Of a stretch of 64,000 nucleotides of DNA, positions 16,698 through 25,383 are shown piece after piece; position 1 is the stretch's first letter, and every line of letters starts with the position of its first letter. Source of the stretch: Urechidicola vernalis (GTDB taxonomy: Bacteria; Bacteroidota; Bacteroidia; Flavobacteriales; Flavobacteriaceae); contig NZ_JAVRHV010000005.1 of assembly GCF_031846385.1 (NCBI RefSeq), positions 140,448 through 204,447 on the forward strand, given 5' to 3'. Position numbers and translations under genes: made by a program. The notes under the pieces were generated by a model, which made no database searches, was not told where the DNA came from, and saw nothing but the letters and a program-made list of their open reading frames with translations.

Positions 16698-17861
16698 ATG
16701 CCTAGATATCATACAATAGGTAATATTCCTTCTAAAAGACACACTGTTTTTAAAAGTCCTGGGGGTAAATTCTATTATGAAGAGCTTTTCGGAACTATTG
16801 GGTTTGATGGAATGTCTTCGTTATTATATCATACCCAACGACCGACGCAGGTTAAAGAGGTGCTAAAATCTACAGATGTAAGCCCAAAAATTGCGGTGGA
16901 TAAAAACATGAAATCGTTAAGTTTAAAAGGATTTCAGGTTCCAGCAATTGACGACTTTTTAGAAAGCAGAAAAATTGTTTTGACCAACAGTAGTTGCCAT
17001 ATTGCGTTGGCAGCCCCCAAGAAATCACTTACCTCGTATTTTTATAAAAACACAGATTCAGATGAGGTCATTTTTATTCATGAAGGCACAGGGAAATTAA
17101 GAACTTTTCTTGGAAATATAGACTTTGAGTATGGAGATTATTTAGTCATTCCAAGAGGAATGATATACCAAATAGACTTCGATACAGAAGAGAATAGATT
17201 GTTTATAGTAGAGTCTAAAAGTCCAATTTATACTCCAAAACGTTATAGAAATTGGTTTGGGCAGCATTTAGAACATTCGCCTTTTTGTGAACGCGATATG
17301 CATCCACCTAAAGAATTAGAAACTTTTAATGAAAAAGGAGACTTTACTATAAAAGTTAAAAAGCAAGACATGATTCATGAATATGTTTATGCTGCACATC
17401 CGTTTAGCGTAGTTGGTTGGGATGGATATAACTATCCATACAAATTCTCAATTCATGATTTTGAACCAATAACGGGTCGTGTACACATGCCCCCTCCAAT
17501 TCATCAGACTTTTGAAACAGATGCCTTTGTAATTTGTTCATTTGTACCGCGTTTATATGATTATCATCCAAATGCCGTGCCTGCACCATATAACCATAGT
17601 AATATAGACTCTGATGAGGTTTTGTATTATGTAGATGGAGATTTTATGAGTAGAAAAAGTGTGGATAAGGGACAAATAACATTGCACCCGGCTGGGATAC
17701 CGCATGGACCACACCCAGGAACAATGGAAAAAAGTATAGGAGAAAAAGAAACATTAGAATTGGCAGTCATGGTTGATACGTTTGCGCCTTTAATGGTTAC
17801 GGAGGAGGCTGTAAAAATTTCAGACGAGTCATATTACCAATCATGGTTAGATAAAAATTAA
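16698..17861 (+). CDS. hmgA: homogentisate 1,2-dioxygenase
   Basis: A non-heme iron enzyme that opens the ring of homogentisate to maleylacetoacetate in tyrosine and phenylalanine degradation. The N-terminus MPRYHTIGNIPSKRHTVFKS and the C-terminal cupin iron site (residues about 330-345, HPAGIPHGPHPG) match the family. At 387 residues it is the shorter bacterial form. It precedes hppD by 4 bases, so the two consecutive steps are in one operon. No fumarylacetoacetase or maleylacetoacetate isomerase is in the window. Confidence 0.94.
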   Translation: MPRYHTIGNIPSKRHTVFKSPGGKFYYEELFGTIGFDGMSSLLYHTQRPTQVKEVLKSTDVSPKIAVDKNMKSLSLKGFQVPAIDDFLESRKIVLTNSSCHIALAAPKKSLTSYFYKNTDSDEVIFIHEGTGKLRTFLGNIDFEYGDYLVIPRGMIYQIDFDTEENRLFIVESKSPIYTPKRYRNWFGQHLEHSPFCERDMHPPKELETFNEKGDFTIKVKKQDMIHEYVYAAHPFSVVGWDGYNYPYKFSIHDFEPITGRVHMPPPIHQTFETDAFVICSFVPRLYDYHPNAVPAPYNHSNIDSDEVLYYVDGDFMSRKSVDKGQITLHPAGIPHGPHPGTMEKSIGEKETLELAVMVDTFAPLMVTEEAVKISDESYYQSWLDKN

Positions 17862-17865
17862 GAAG

Positions 17866-19026
17866 ATGGGAGAGATTAAAAACTTAAAGAACATACAGAA
17901 TACAACATACGGACTAGAGAAATTATTTGATGAAGCAGAGGATTTCTTGCCGTTATTAGGAACGGACTATATTGAATTATACGTTGGTAACGCGAAACAA
18001 TCGGCACATTTCTACAAAACAGCATTTGGTTTTCAATCAGAGGCCTTTGCAGGTTTAGAGACGGGAATGAAAGACCGCGTATCATTTGTGTTAAAGCAAG
18101 ATAAAATTCGATTGGTTTTAACAACTCCCTTGGAAGAGGGAGGAGAGTTAAACGAACATATTAATAAACACGGCGATGGTGTAAAAGTAGTTGCACTTTG
18201 GGTAGAAGATGCTAGAAAAGCATGGGAAGAGACTACAAAAAGAGGTGCAAAATCTTATATGGAGCCAAGAGTTGAAGAGGATGAAAACGGAACGGTTGTC
18301 AGATCTGGAATTCATACCTATGGAGATACAGTTCACATTTTTGTAGAACGCAAAAATTATAACGGCGTGTTTCTTCCGGGATATAGAAAATGGGAATCTC
18401 ATTACAATCCAGAAACTGTAGGTTTAAAATTTGTAGATCATATGGTAGGTAATGTAGATTGGGGAGAAATGAAAGAATGGTGCCAGTTCTATGCCAAAGT
18501 AATGGGATTTGCCCAAATAATTTCCTTTACAGATGATGATATATCTACAGATTTTACTGCATTGATGAGTAAAGTTATGTCGAATGGAAATGGAAGAATT
18601 AAATTCCCGATAAACGAACCGGCTGAAGGGAAAAAGAAATCTCAGATAGAAGAATACATCGATTTTTATAATGGACCAGGAGTGCAACATATTGCGGTAG
18701 CAACAAATGATATTGTAAAAACAGTTTCTGCAATGAGAGATAGAGGTGTCGAATTTTTATATGTGCCAGAAACCTATTATGATGATTTGTTGGAACGTGT
18801 AGGCGCAATAGATGAAGATGTTGAGATTTTAAAGGAACACGGAATATTGATTGATAGGGATGATGAAGGCTATTTGTTACAATTATTCACCAAGCCTGTA
18901 GTTGATAGACCAACAATGTTTTTTGAAATTATCCAGAGAAAGGGTGCTCAATCGTTTGGTGTTGGTAATTTTAAAGCCTTGTTTGAAGCCATTGAAAGAG
19001 AACAAGAAAACAGAGGTACTTTATAA
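17866..19026 (+). CDS. hppD: 4-hydroxyphenylpyruvate dioxygenase
   Basis: Turns 4-hydroxyphenylpyruvate into homogentisate, the step before HmgA. Two vicinal-oxygen-chelate halves are visible. The iron ligands are the His in KFVDHMVGNV, the His in GVQHIAVATND and the Glu in MFFEIIQRKG near the C-terminus, all in the second half as expected. Length (386 residues) is normal. The start ATG is in AAGAAGATGGG, with a purine-rich stretch before it. It lies 4 bases after hmgA and 9 before kynA. Confidence 0.95.
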   Translation: MGEIKNLKNIQNTTYGLEKLFDEAEDFLPLLGTDYIELYVGNAKQSAHFYKTAFGFQSEAFAGLETGMKDRVSFVLKQDKIRLVLTTPLEEGGELNEHINKHGDGVKVVALWVEDARKAWEETTKRGAKSYMEPRVEEDENGTVVRSGIHTYGDTVHIFVERKNYNGVFLPGYRKWESHYNPETVGLKFVDHMVGNVDWGEMKEWCQFYAKVMGFAQIISFTDDDISTDFTALMSKVMSNGNGRIKFPINEPAEGKKKSQIEEYIDFYNGPGVQHIAVATNDIVKTVSAMRDRGVEFLYVPETYYDDLLERVGAIDEDVEILKEHGILIDRDDEGYLLQLFTKPVVDRPTMFFEIIQRKGAQSFGVGNFKALFEAIEREQENRGTL

Positions 19027-19035
19027 GTGTTATAA

Positions 19036-19989
19036 ATGAAAAAAGAACAAATTCTTAAGGATTTAGAAGTAAGGTATGACGAATTAGGAATTCCTGAACA
19101 GGCTATTCTAGAAGGGATGCTCTATAGCAAACCTGTGACTTATTGGGATTATATTCAAACAGGACCCTTACTTTCGTTACAAGCGCAAAGAACAACACTG
19201 CCTGATGAGAAAGTGTTTATTATGTATCATCAAATAAATGAGTTGTTGTTTAAAATGATCCTTTGGGAAATGACTCAAATTTCTCGCAAGGAAAATCTAA
19301 CTACAGAATTTTTCACGTCTAGATTGGGAAGAGTAAGCCGTTATTTTGATATGCTGGCTACTTCTTTTGATATTATGGGAGACGGCATGGATGTTGAACA
19401 ATATATGCAGTTTAGGCATACGTTAACTCCGGCTAGTGGTTTTCAAAGCGCTCAATATAGAATGATAGAATTTGCCTCGACGGAATTAATTAATTTAATC
19501 GATTATAGGTTTAGAGATTCCATAAATAGAGATACACCTTATGAGCATGCGTTTGAACATTTGTATTGGCAGGCCGCAGGGAAAGATCATAAAACAGGCG
19601 ATAAAACGTTTATGCTACAACAATTTGAGCGAAAGTATAAATCACGCTTTTTACGATTTATGAAAGAGTATAACACTACTAATTTATGGAGTCGTTTTAA
19701 AGAATTACCTGAAGACGATCAAAAAAACATTGAATTGGTAAATGCCATGCGTCACTATGATCATACCGTTAATGTAAGTTGGGTTATGGCGCATTATGAT
19801 GCCGCAGGAAAATATTTAAGCAGTGGAGATAAAGAAGTGGAAGCAACAGGTGGAAGCACTTGGAGAAAATATATGCACCCTAAATATCAACGACGCATAT
19901 TTTTTCCTGATTTATGGTCTCAGGAAGAATTGAAAAATTGGGGAGTATCTAATTTGGAGGGTTATAAAAAACTAGATAAAGTATTGTAA
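19036..19989 (+). CDS. kynA: tryptophan 2,3-dioxygenase
   Basis: A heme enzyme for the first step of tryptophan degradation, making N-formylkynurenine. The all-helical family is recognised from QAQRTTLPDEKVFIMYHQIN (about 49-68), FRHTLTPASGFQSAQYRMIE (substrate and heme pocket) and NVSWVMAH, which holds a late conserved His. At 317 residues it is complete. It is the third gene of the aromatic catabolism operon and ends at a strong bidirectional terminator. Kynurenine formamidase and kynureninase are not nearby. Confidence 0.94.
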   Translation: MKKEQILKDLEVRYDELGIPEQAILEGMLYSKPVTYWDYIQTGPLLSLQAQRTTLPDEKVFIMYHQINELLFKMILWEMTQISRKENLTTEFFTSRLGRVSRYFDMLATSFDIMGDGMDVEQYMQFRHTLTPASGFQSAQYRMIEFASTELINLIDYRFRDSINRDTPYEHAFEHLYWQAAGKDHKTGDKTFMLQQFERKYKSRFLRFMKEYNTTNLWSRFKELPEDDQKNIELVNAMRHYDHTVNVSWVMAHYDAAGKYLSSGDKEVEATGGSTWRKYMHPKYQRRIFFPDLWSQEELKNWGVSNLEGYKKLDKVL

Positions 19990-20010
19990 AAGCATATTGC
20001 TGTAAACGAA

Positions 20011-20040
20011 AAAAGCATCTCATAATTGAGATGCTTTTTT
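20011..20040. terminator. bidirectional terminator between kynA and rplY
   Basis: A perfect 12-base stem (20011-20022 with 20027-20038, loop TAAT) with T runs in both reading directions. It serves kynA (plus) and rplY (minus, stop at 20060). Confidence 0.9.
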
Positions 20041-20059
20041 TGTTTTGCTTAGAATTGAA

Positions 20060-20686
20060 TTATTCAGCAGCAGTTGCTTCAGCAGCCTCTGCTCCTTCTT
20101 CAACTCCTTCTTCGTCTTCATCCTCTTCTTCTTCAGATGCATTACGAGATTGTCTCACTTGTACTACAACCGTGTTTTCAGGGTGTAAGAAAGTACAACC
20201 GTGGTCATCAATTTCTGTAATTGTTAACTTGCTTCCAATTCTTAATTTAGAAATGTCTGCATTGAAGAAGTCAGGTAAATTATCTGGTAAACCTTTAACT
20301 CTTAATTTACGCTTAGGAAAACGTAAAGAACCACCATTCATAACACCTGGAGCGTTTCCTACTAAATGCACTGGAATTTCCATAGTAACTTCTTTATCAC
20401 TAAACAATTGATAGAAATCAATGTGTAAGATTTTGTCCGTTACTGGGTGAAATTGAATGTCTTGTAGAATAGCGTTAAATTTTTCACCGCTTTCAAGTTC
20501 AATCGTTGCAGTATATACATTTGGAGTATACACTAAGTTTCTGAACGCTAGTTCATCTGCCGAAAAGTGTAAGGCTTCTTTTCCTCCGTATAATACGCAA
20601 GGTACCTTTCCAGCATTACGTAAGGCTTTAGTCGCAACTTTACCTACGCTTTCTCTTTTAGATCCTGAGATTGTAATCGATTTCAT
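20060..20686 (-). CDS. rplY: 50S ribosomal protein L25/general stress protein Ctc
   Basis: Binds 5S rRNA in the large subunit. The N-terminal L25 domain begins MKSITISGSKRESVGKVATK and the second beta domain (TL5/Ctc type) runs to about residue 180, with VRLPGNAP-like HLVGNAPGVMNGG. The end is an acidic, Ala/Glu-rich tail (EEEEDEDEEGVEEGAEAAEA), as is usual in Bacteroidetes. It follows prs by 20 bases on the same strand, the common prs-rplY pair. Confidence 0.95.
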   Translation of the reverse strand: MKSITISGSKRESVGKVATKALRNAGKVPCVLYGGKEALHFSADELAFRNLVYTPNVYTATIELESGEKFNAILQDIQFHPVTDKILHIDFYQLFSDKEVTMEIPVHLVGNAPGVMNGGSLRFPKRKLRVKGLPDNLPDFFNADISKLRIGSKLTITEIDDHGCTFLHPENTVVVQVRQSRNASEEEEDEDEEGVEEGAEAAEATAAE

Positions 20687-20706
20687 GATTGTTATTTAAT
20701 TAAAAT

Positions 20707-21648
20707 TTATAATATAAACTTATTGCTAATAGATGTATTGTTCTGAACATGAGACATTACATCAGCGAATAAGGGCGCGCAAGGTACAACTTTTATTTTA
20801 GAACTACTCCTTTCTAATGGAATAGTATCTGAAATAATTAACTCTTCTAATTTAGAGTTCTCAATACGCTCAATTGCTCCGCCAGATAAAATTCCGTGAG
20901 TCGCTAATGCTCTAACACTCAGCGCTCCACGTTCCATCATTAATTCAGCCGCTTTTGCTAAAGTTCCTGCAGTGTCTACCATATCATCTACCAAAACAAC
21001 ATTTTTTCCTTGGACATCACCAATTAATTCCATGTGAGCTATCACATTTGCCTTCAAACGCTGCTTATAACAGATTACGACATCACTTTTTAAGTGCTTA
21101 GAATAGGCATAGGCTCTTTTAGAACCACCCATATCTGGAGATGCAATTGTTAGATTTTCAAGATTTAAACTTTTTAAATAAGGCATAAAAATAGTAGAGG
21201 CAAATAAGTGATCTACTGGCTTTTCAAAGAAACCTTGAATTTGATCAGCATGTAAATCCATGGTAATAATTCTAGTCGCTCCTGCAGTTTCCAACATTTT
21301 TGCAATTAATTTTGCAGCTATAGGCACTCTTGGTTTGTCTTTTCTATCTTGTCTAGCCCATCCAAAATAAGGAATAACCGCTGTAATATGTCTTGCAGAT
21401 GCTCTTTTTGCAGCATCTAAAATTAGCAGCATTTCCATTAAATTGTCTGAATTTGGAAAGGTAGATCCTATAACGAAAATCCGACGCCCCCTAACCGATT
21501 CCTCTAAGGCTGGTTGAAACTCACCATCGCTATATTTAGATATGATAACGTTGCCTAAATCAGTACCATAGGCTTTTGCAATTTTTTCAGCCAATTCCGT
21601 ACTTTGAGTGCAAGCAAAGAATTTTGGCTCTAGAATGTTGTTTGACAT
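20707..21648 (-). CDS. prs: ribose-phosphate pyrophosphokinase
   Basis: Makes PRPP for nucleotide, His and Trp synthesis. Family motifs are KFFACTQSTELAEKIAKAYG near the start, the catalytic ITMDLHADQIQGFF, and the PRPP loop VVLVDDMVDTAGT. The longest ORF starts with a TTG at 21681, but this TTG is inside the TACTTTTG promoter element; the ATG at 21648 (MSNNILEPKF) is therefore chosen and gives 313 residues, the normal family length. First gene of prs-rplY. Confidence 0.95.
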   Translation of the reverse strand: MSNNILEPKFFACTQSTELAEKIAKAYGTDLGNVIISKYSDGEFQPALEESVRGRRIFVIGSTFPNSDNLMEMLLILDAAKRASARHITAVIPYFGWARQDRKDKPRVPIAAKLIAKMLETAGATRIITMDLHADQIQGFFEKPVDHLFASTIFMPYLKSLNLENLTIASPDMGGSKRAYAYSKHLKSDVVICYKQRLKANVIAHMELIGDVQGKNVVLVDDMVDTAGTLAKAAELMMERGALSVRALATHGILSGGAIERIENSKLEELIISDTIPLERSSSKIKVVPCAPLFADVMSHVQNNTSISNKFIL

Positions 21649-21678
21649 TTTGAAAGAATTTAAGTGTGTTGTTTGGTG

Positions 21679-21686
21679 CAAAAGTA
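21679..21686 (-). promoter_or_regulatory. -7 element TACTTTTG for prs-rplY
   Basis: An exact TAnnTTTG match on the minus strand, 30 bases upstream of the prs ATG, overlapping the TTG that opens the longest ORF. Confidence 0.6.
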
Positions 21687-21703
21687 GAAATATTTATTCG
21701 GTA

Positions 21704-21739
21704 TTTGTAGGATTAAAAATAATTTATTCCCTAAATTTG
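21704..21739 (+). promoter_or_regulatory. promoter for tRNA-Leu
   Basis: TAAATTTG at 21732-21739 is an exact -7 match, with TTTG at 21704-21707 about 24 bp upstream. The tRNA starts 18 bases after the -7 element. Confidence 0.6.
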
Positions 21740-21757
21740 CACACCAATTTTAAACAG

Positions 21758-21839
21758 GCTCAAGTGGCGGAATTGGTAGACGCGCTGGATTCAAAATCCA
21801 GTTCTTTCGGGAGTGTGGGTTCGATTCCCACCTTGAGTA
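21758..21839 (+). tRNA. tRNA-Leu (anticodon CAA)
   Basis: A class II tRNA of 82 nt. The acceptor arms GCTCAAG and CTTGAGT pair over seven positions (first pair G-U). The D arm contains GGAATTGGTAGACGC. The anticodon stem CTGGA/TCCAG encloses the loop TTCAAAA, giving anticodon CAA (reads UUG). A long variable arm (TCTTTCGGGA) and the T arm GTGGGTTCGATTCCCAC follow. The 3' CCA is not encoded. It has its own promoter and is followed by a terminator. Confidence 0.97.
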
Positions 21840-21843
21840 CTAG

Positions 21844-21871
21844 AAGGCTTCAACATTTGTTGAAGCTTTTT
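21844..21871 (+). terminator. rho-independent terminator after tRNA-Leu
   Basis: Stem GCTTCAAC (21847-21854) / GTTGAAGC (21859-21866), loop ATTT, extended by flanking A/T pairs and followed by a T run. Confidence 0.85.
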
Positions 21872-22008
21872 CATTTTAAAGGACTTCTTTTCATTGCAAA
21901 TAATGTAATTAACACGAGTTTATTTCATAAACATGAATTCAGATGAATGCCATTATTTAAATATTCTCAAAACAATCATCAATTAGGTGTAAATTCTAAA
22001 CCAATTAG

Positions 22009-22016
22009 TAAGTTTG
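22009..22016 (+). promoter_or_regulatory. -7 element TAAGTTTG for the PHP-ACT gene
   Basis: An exact TAnnTTTG match 30 bases upstream of the ATG at 22047; its last three bases are the TTG at which the longest ORF begins. Confidence 0.55.
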
Positions 22017-22046
22017 TATGATATTATTCACAAACAATACGGATTA

Positions 22047-23735
22047 ATGAAAAAGTTGAATGAATTTATTTGGGAAACACATGGAATTCATGCTGGGACT
22101 GAGCAAGATCATGTAAAGCATGGAATTGACAAATTAGAAGATATTGTTGATAAGGCCATTGAAGCGGGCCATCCAAGCATCACATTTATTATCCATTCTC
22201 CAAGGTTAACTAAGTTTAGATATATAGCGGAGTTAGACACTAATGTTAAGTTTATTCGTGGAAATCAATCTTATTTAAATTATCCAAAGCGTATTGCAAA
22301 TCTTCGTGAAAAATATGATGGACAAATTAATATTAAGTACGGTGTAGAATTGGAATGGATGGGAGAAGATTTGGGCTTACAATGGAGTAGGTCTAAGATT
22401 TTTCAGGCAGAAGATGCCGATTATGTTATAGGTTCGGTTCATTTCTCACCAGAAGGGTTGCCATATGATGGTTCAAAAGAAGAGGCACAAGAATTGTTAA
22501 AACTTCGAGGAAGTTTAGAAGCCTATTGGGATGGTTATTTTAATGAAATGATTCAAATGATTGAGGGTTTCGGAGATATGATTCAGATTATTGGTCATTT
22601 AGACTTACCTAAATTAAATGTTGACATTCCAGATGCTATTTTAAATTTTGAAACAAGCGATCATCCGTTAGCAAATAAATTAAGAACATTACTAGAAATT
22701 ATTGCCGATAGAAATTTATCTCTCGATGTGAACATGGCAGGTAAATTTAAGGGGGTTGGCGTCTATCCAATATTGCCAATTCTAAAGAGAGCTCATGAAT
22801 TGCAAATTCCTGTTTGTGTCGGGACGGACACACATCATGTCCGCTATTACGGCGTAAATTTTAAAGAAAGTTTAGAGTACATTAATGAAGCAGGATATCA
22901 AAATTATGTGAGCTATTCAAAACTAATTCCTGAAACGAGAACGATTTTCGATGATCATGATTTAAAGGTGAAATTTACCGTTTTAAATAAGGGAATTGAA
23001 CTATTGAACTCTCGATTAGATAATGAAGAACGAAGAATAATTCCTGATTTTTCGTTTGGTGGTTCCTTCTCAGAATTTGTAGATATTTATAAGAATGCAA
23101 CGAGCATGGGTGGTTACAATGCATTGCGTGTTAGAAAATTTGATAAATCTATAACAGTTACTGATAAGGCACCAGAAAGTTCGAATAAAAAAGTGAATGG
23201 GTTGTTTTCTGAACACTTAGACAAGCCAGGAGTGATATCATCACTATTTAATACATTGGCTTCAGAAGAAATTAATGTAGAAACGGCAAGGTTAAAATCT
23301 AATGGTGATGGAACTGCTGTAGCGTTTTTATCCTTAGGTTCGAGTAATGGAAATATTCAAAATGCAATTGATTTTATAAACGGAACGGATGCGGGGTTGT
23401 TTACAAATTTGACCTTTAAGGAAAATGCAATCTTACCGAACTACAATCGCGAAGGTGTTTATTTGTTAGAGTTAGACGGAGTTGAGTTAAAAATTGCACT
23501 GAGCGGTAAAATGATTGTTACTAAGCACAACAATGCACCCGGAGTTTTGTTAATTCTTCTTTCAGCATTGGCATCAAAACAGATTAATATTATCGATTTA
23601 CGATTGGGGAGTTTAAATGATGTTGGGTATTCTGCAATTGCTGTAGACGGCGATAGCAATGTAATTAACAGTTTACTTTCAAAACTTGGAAATCAATATT
23701 ATGAAGCCACTTTGGTAGAATTTCATAGCATGTAA
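22047..23735 (+). CDS. PHP-domain phosphatase fused to C-terminal ACT domains
   Basis: The N-terminal ~290 residues resemble HisJ-type PHP phosphatases: LEDIVDKAIEAGHPSITF, the His of IIHSPRL, the Glu of YGVELEW, VIGSVHF, IGHLDLPK and the late metal pair VCVGTDTHHVRYYG. The first motif is odd (ETHGIHAGT instead of DxHxH). The C-terminal ~200 residues hold two ACT-like units, LDKPGVISSLFNTLASEEIN and NAPGVLLILLSALASKQIN, like the regulatory end of serine-pathway dehydrogenase SerA. A phosphatase under amino-acid feedback is likely; histidinol phosphate or phosphoserine are candidate substrates. No biosynthetic neighbours help. Start ATG 22047 preferred to TTG 22014, which overlaps the promoter. 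Confidence 0.75.
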   Translation: MKKLNEFIWETHGIHAGTEQDHVKHGIDKLEDIVDKAIEAGHPSITFIIHSPRLTKFRYIAELDTNVKFIRGNQSYLNYPKRIANLREKYDGQINIKYGVELEWMGEDLGLQWSRSKIFQAEDADYVIGSVHFSPEGLPYDGSKEEAQELLKLRGSLEAYWDGYFNEMIQMIEGFGDMIQIIGHLDLPKLNVDIPDAILNFETSDHPLANKLRTLLEIIADRNLSLDVNMAGKFKGVGVYPILPILKRAHELQIPVCVGTDTHHVRYYGVNFKESLEYINEAGYQNYVSYSKLIPETRTIFDDHDLKVKFTVLNKGIELLNSRLDNEERRIIPDFSFGGSFSEFVDIYKNATSMGGYNALRVRKFDKSITVTDKAPESSNKKVNGLFSEHLDKPGVISSLFNTLASEEINVETARLKSNGDGTAVAFLSLGSSNGNIQNAIDFINGTDAGLFTNLTFKENAILPNYNREGVYLLELDGVELKIALSGKMIVTKHNNAPGVLLILLSALASKQINIIDLRLGSLNDVGYSAIAVDGDSNVINSLLSKLGNQYYEATLVEFHSM

Positions 23736-23739
23736 ATTT

Positions 23740-25371
23740 CTATTTAATTTTCATGATCTTATGAGTTTCTGATAAGCCATTATAGGTAAGTTTTAACACA
23801 TAATTTCCTGATTTTAAATTTTTGAGGTCTAAGTGTAATCTGCCGGCAACCGCATTTTTAGTTCGTTTTAAAATAAATCGACCTGAAGAAGAGAAAATTT
23901 CAATTTCAACTTGTTCTAGTTCATTAATACTATAAAGAATAATTTTATCCTCAAAAGGGTTTGGGAAAATCTGCCATTCTTTTCCATCTTTTGGAGGTTG
24001 ACTAGGCGCTTTTATGCAATATTTAGAAACGTTGAATTCATCCTTAATAAGATTCTCAATCGGCTTGTCATAAAAACTTCGGTTTGAAGTGTGGTTAAAG
24101 AAAGAACCATCAATAATTTCTTTAGAAGCACCTAAATAATCTTTTAAAAGTGTTGCAAATGTTTCACGATAATCATGCTGAACAGTTTCAATTTGATAAT
24201 TATTACTACTGCCCGCTTCAGATAGATCTGGGTTAGAACCAGATACACCACCACCAACAGGTTCTCCAAAAACGAACATTGGAGCAATTCGGCCGTGATC
24301 CGTTCCTAAGTTTCCATTTTCTTTTGCCTTTCTTCCGAACTCAGAAAACGTTAATCCCACAACATCATTTGCCAGATTTTGAGAAGATAAATCAGTTAGA
24401 AATGCTTCGATACCTTCTGATAATTGTTTCAATAAGTTATAATGATTTCCAATCGGATTTCCAAGTTCTTCTGCTTGTGAATTATGCGTGTCAAATCCAT
24501 GCAGGCGAACCATAAACACCTTTGATTGTAAATCTCCACTAATTAAACGAGCAACTGTTTTAAGTTGGTCAGAGATGTTCGTACTAGGATATGAAATGGC
24601 ATTTTTACCTTTGTTAAATGATGTAGAGATAGCTTCTGCATATTTGTTTGATAATTTATCCGCATTTATTAAAAACTCTAATTCTTTTCCGTAGTCCGAA
24701 TTGGGGATGTTTTCGGGTGGTGTTCCACCCAATCCATTTAACACAGAATAATAACCCGAAGGGTCTTGTCCGGTTATATTTAATCCCATTCCATGTTCTT
24801 CTACTCCATGGAATCCTAAGGAGTTTTTAGGAGAACCCATTTCAACAGCCATTGGGAAAGGGTCGTCTAGGAATTCATAATAATATTGTTCCATAAATCG
24901 TCCAATCCACCCAGAATTATGTCCGTTATTTGAACTGTTTCCGTCGTTACCGGTCATATATAAATCTTTCGATTTAAAATGACTTTTGTTTTGAGCCGGA
25001 TACCCAACGGATTGAAGCACTCTCAAATTTCCTTGATCATAAATAGATTTTAATCCAGATAATGCCGGATGTAATCCGATTTGCTGATCATCGTTTAGTG
25101 AGGTGTCTAATTTTAAATAAGCGTTTGTTCCAGAATTTACAATTTTTAGGGTAGGCCTTAAATTACTGTATAAATCATATTGATTTAGAGGAATTACAGT
25201 GTTCAAGCCATCGTTTCCTCCAGACAAGTTAATTAAAATGAGTTTTCTATTAGAAATGTCCGGGCATTCCATCATAGAAAGCAAAGGTTTTAAGGTGGCG
25301 TTAATTTCAATGGGTGTTAATCCAATAGCACTAGCAGTTGCAGATAATTTTATAAAATTTCGTCTATTCAT
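23740..25371 (-). CDS. DUF1501 protein with Tat-type signal and T9SS sorting domain
   Basis: A 543-residue secreted protein. The N-terminus MNRRNFIKLSATASAIGLTP carries a twin-arginine motif. The body is the DUF1501 fold (alkaline-phosphatase/sulfatase-like): LILINLSGGNDGLNTVIPL, GLHPALSGLKSIY, the FMVRLHGFDTH segment and GTDHGRIAPMFVFG. The last ~75 residues (PNPFEDKIILYSINE onward, ending THKIMKIK) are a type A T9SS C-terminal sorting domain, so the product should reach the cell surface. It lies 12 bases after the DUF1800 gene; the two families usually occur as a pair of unknown function. Confidence 0.88.
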   Translation of the reverse strand: MNRRNFIKLSATASAIGLTPIEINATLKPLLSMMECPDISNRKLILINLSGGNDGLNTVIPLNQYDLYSNLRPTLKIVNSGTNAYLKLDTSLNDDQQIGLHPALSGLKSIYDQGNLRVLQSVGYPAQNKSHFKSKDLYMTGNDGNSSNNGHNSGWIGRFMEQYYYEFLDDPFPMAVEMGSPKNSLGFHGVEEHGMGLNITGQDPSGYYSVLNGLGGTPPENIPNSDYGKELEFLINADKLSNKYAEAISTSFNKGKNAISYPSTNISDQLKTVARLISGDLQSKVFMVRLHGFDTHNSQAEELGNPIGNHYNLLKQLSEGIEAFLTDLSSQNLANDVVGLTFSEFGRKAKENGNLGTDHGRIAPMFVFGEPVGGGVSGSNPDLSEAGSSNNYQIETVQHDYRETFATLLKDYLGASKEIIDGSFFNHTSNRSFYDKPIENLIKDEFNVSKYCIKAPSQPPKDGKEWQIFPNPFEDKIILYSINELEQVEIEIFSSSGRFILKRTKNAVAGRLHLDLKNLKSGNYVLKLTYNGLSETHKIMKIK

Positions 25372-25383
25372 TTTTAATGGGGG

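Noticed and set aside
20031..20411. Plus-strand ORF opposite rplY
   Set aside because: It is the antisense of the Glu/Ala-rich tail of L25 (Ser-rich translation) and runs through the terminator.
21608..21946. ORF spanning the prs start, tRNA-Leu and its terminator
   Set aside because: It reads through a clear tRNA gene and a hairpin; not a protein gene.
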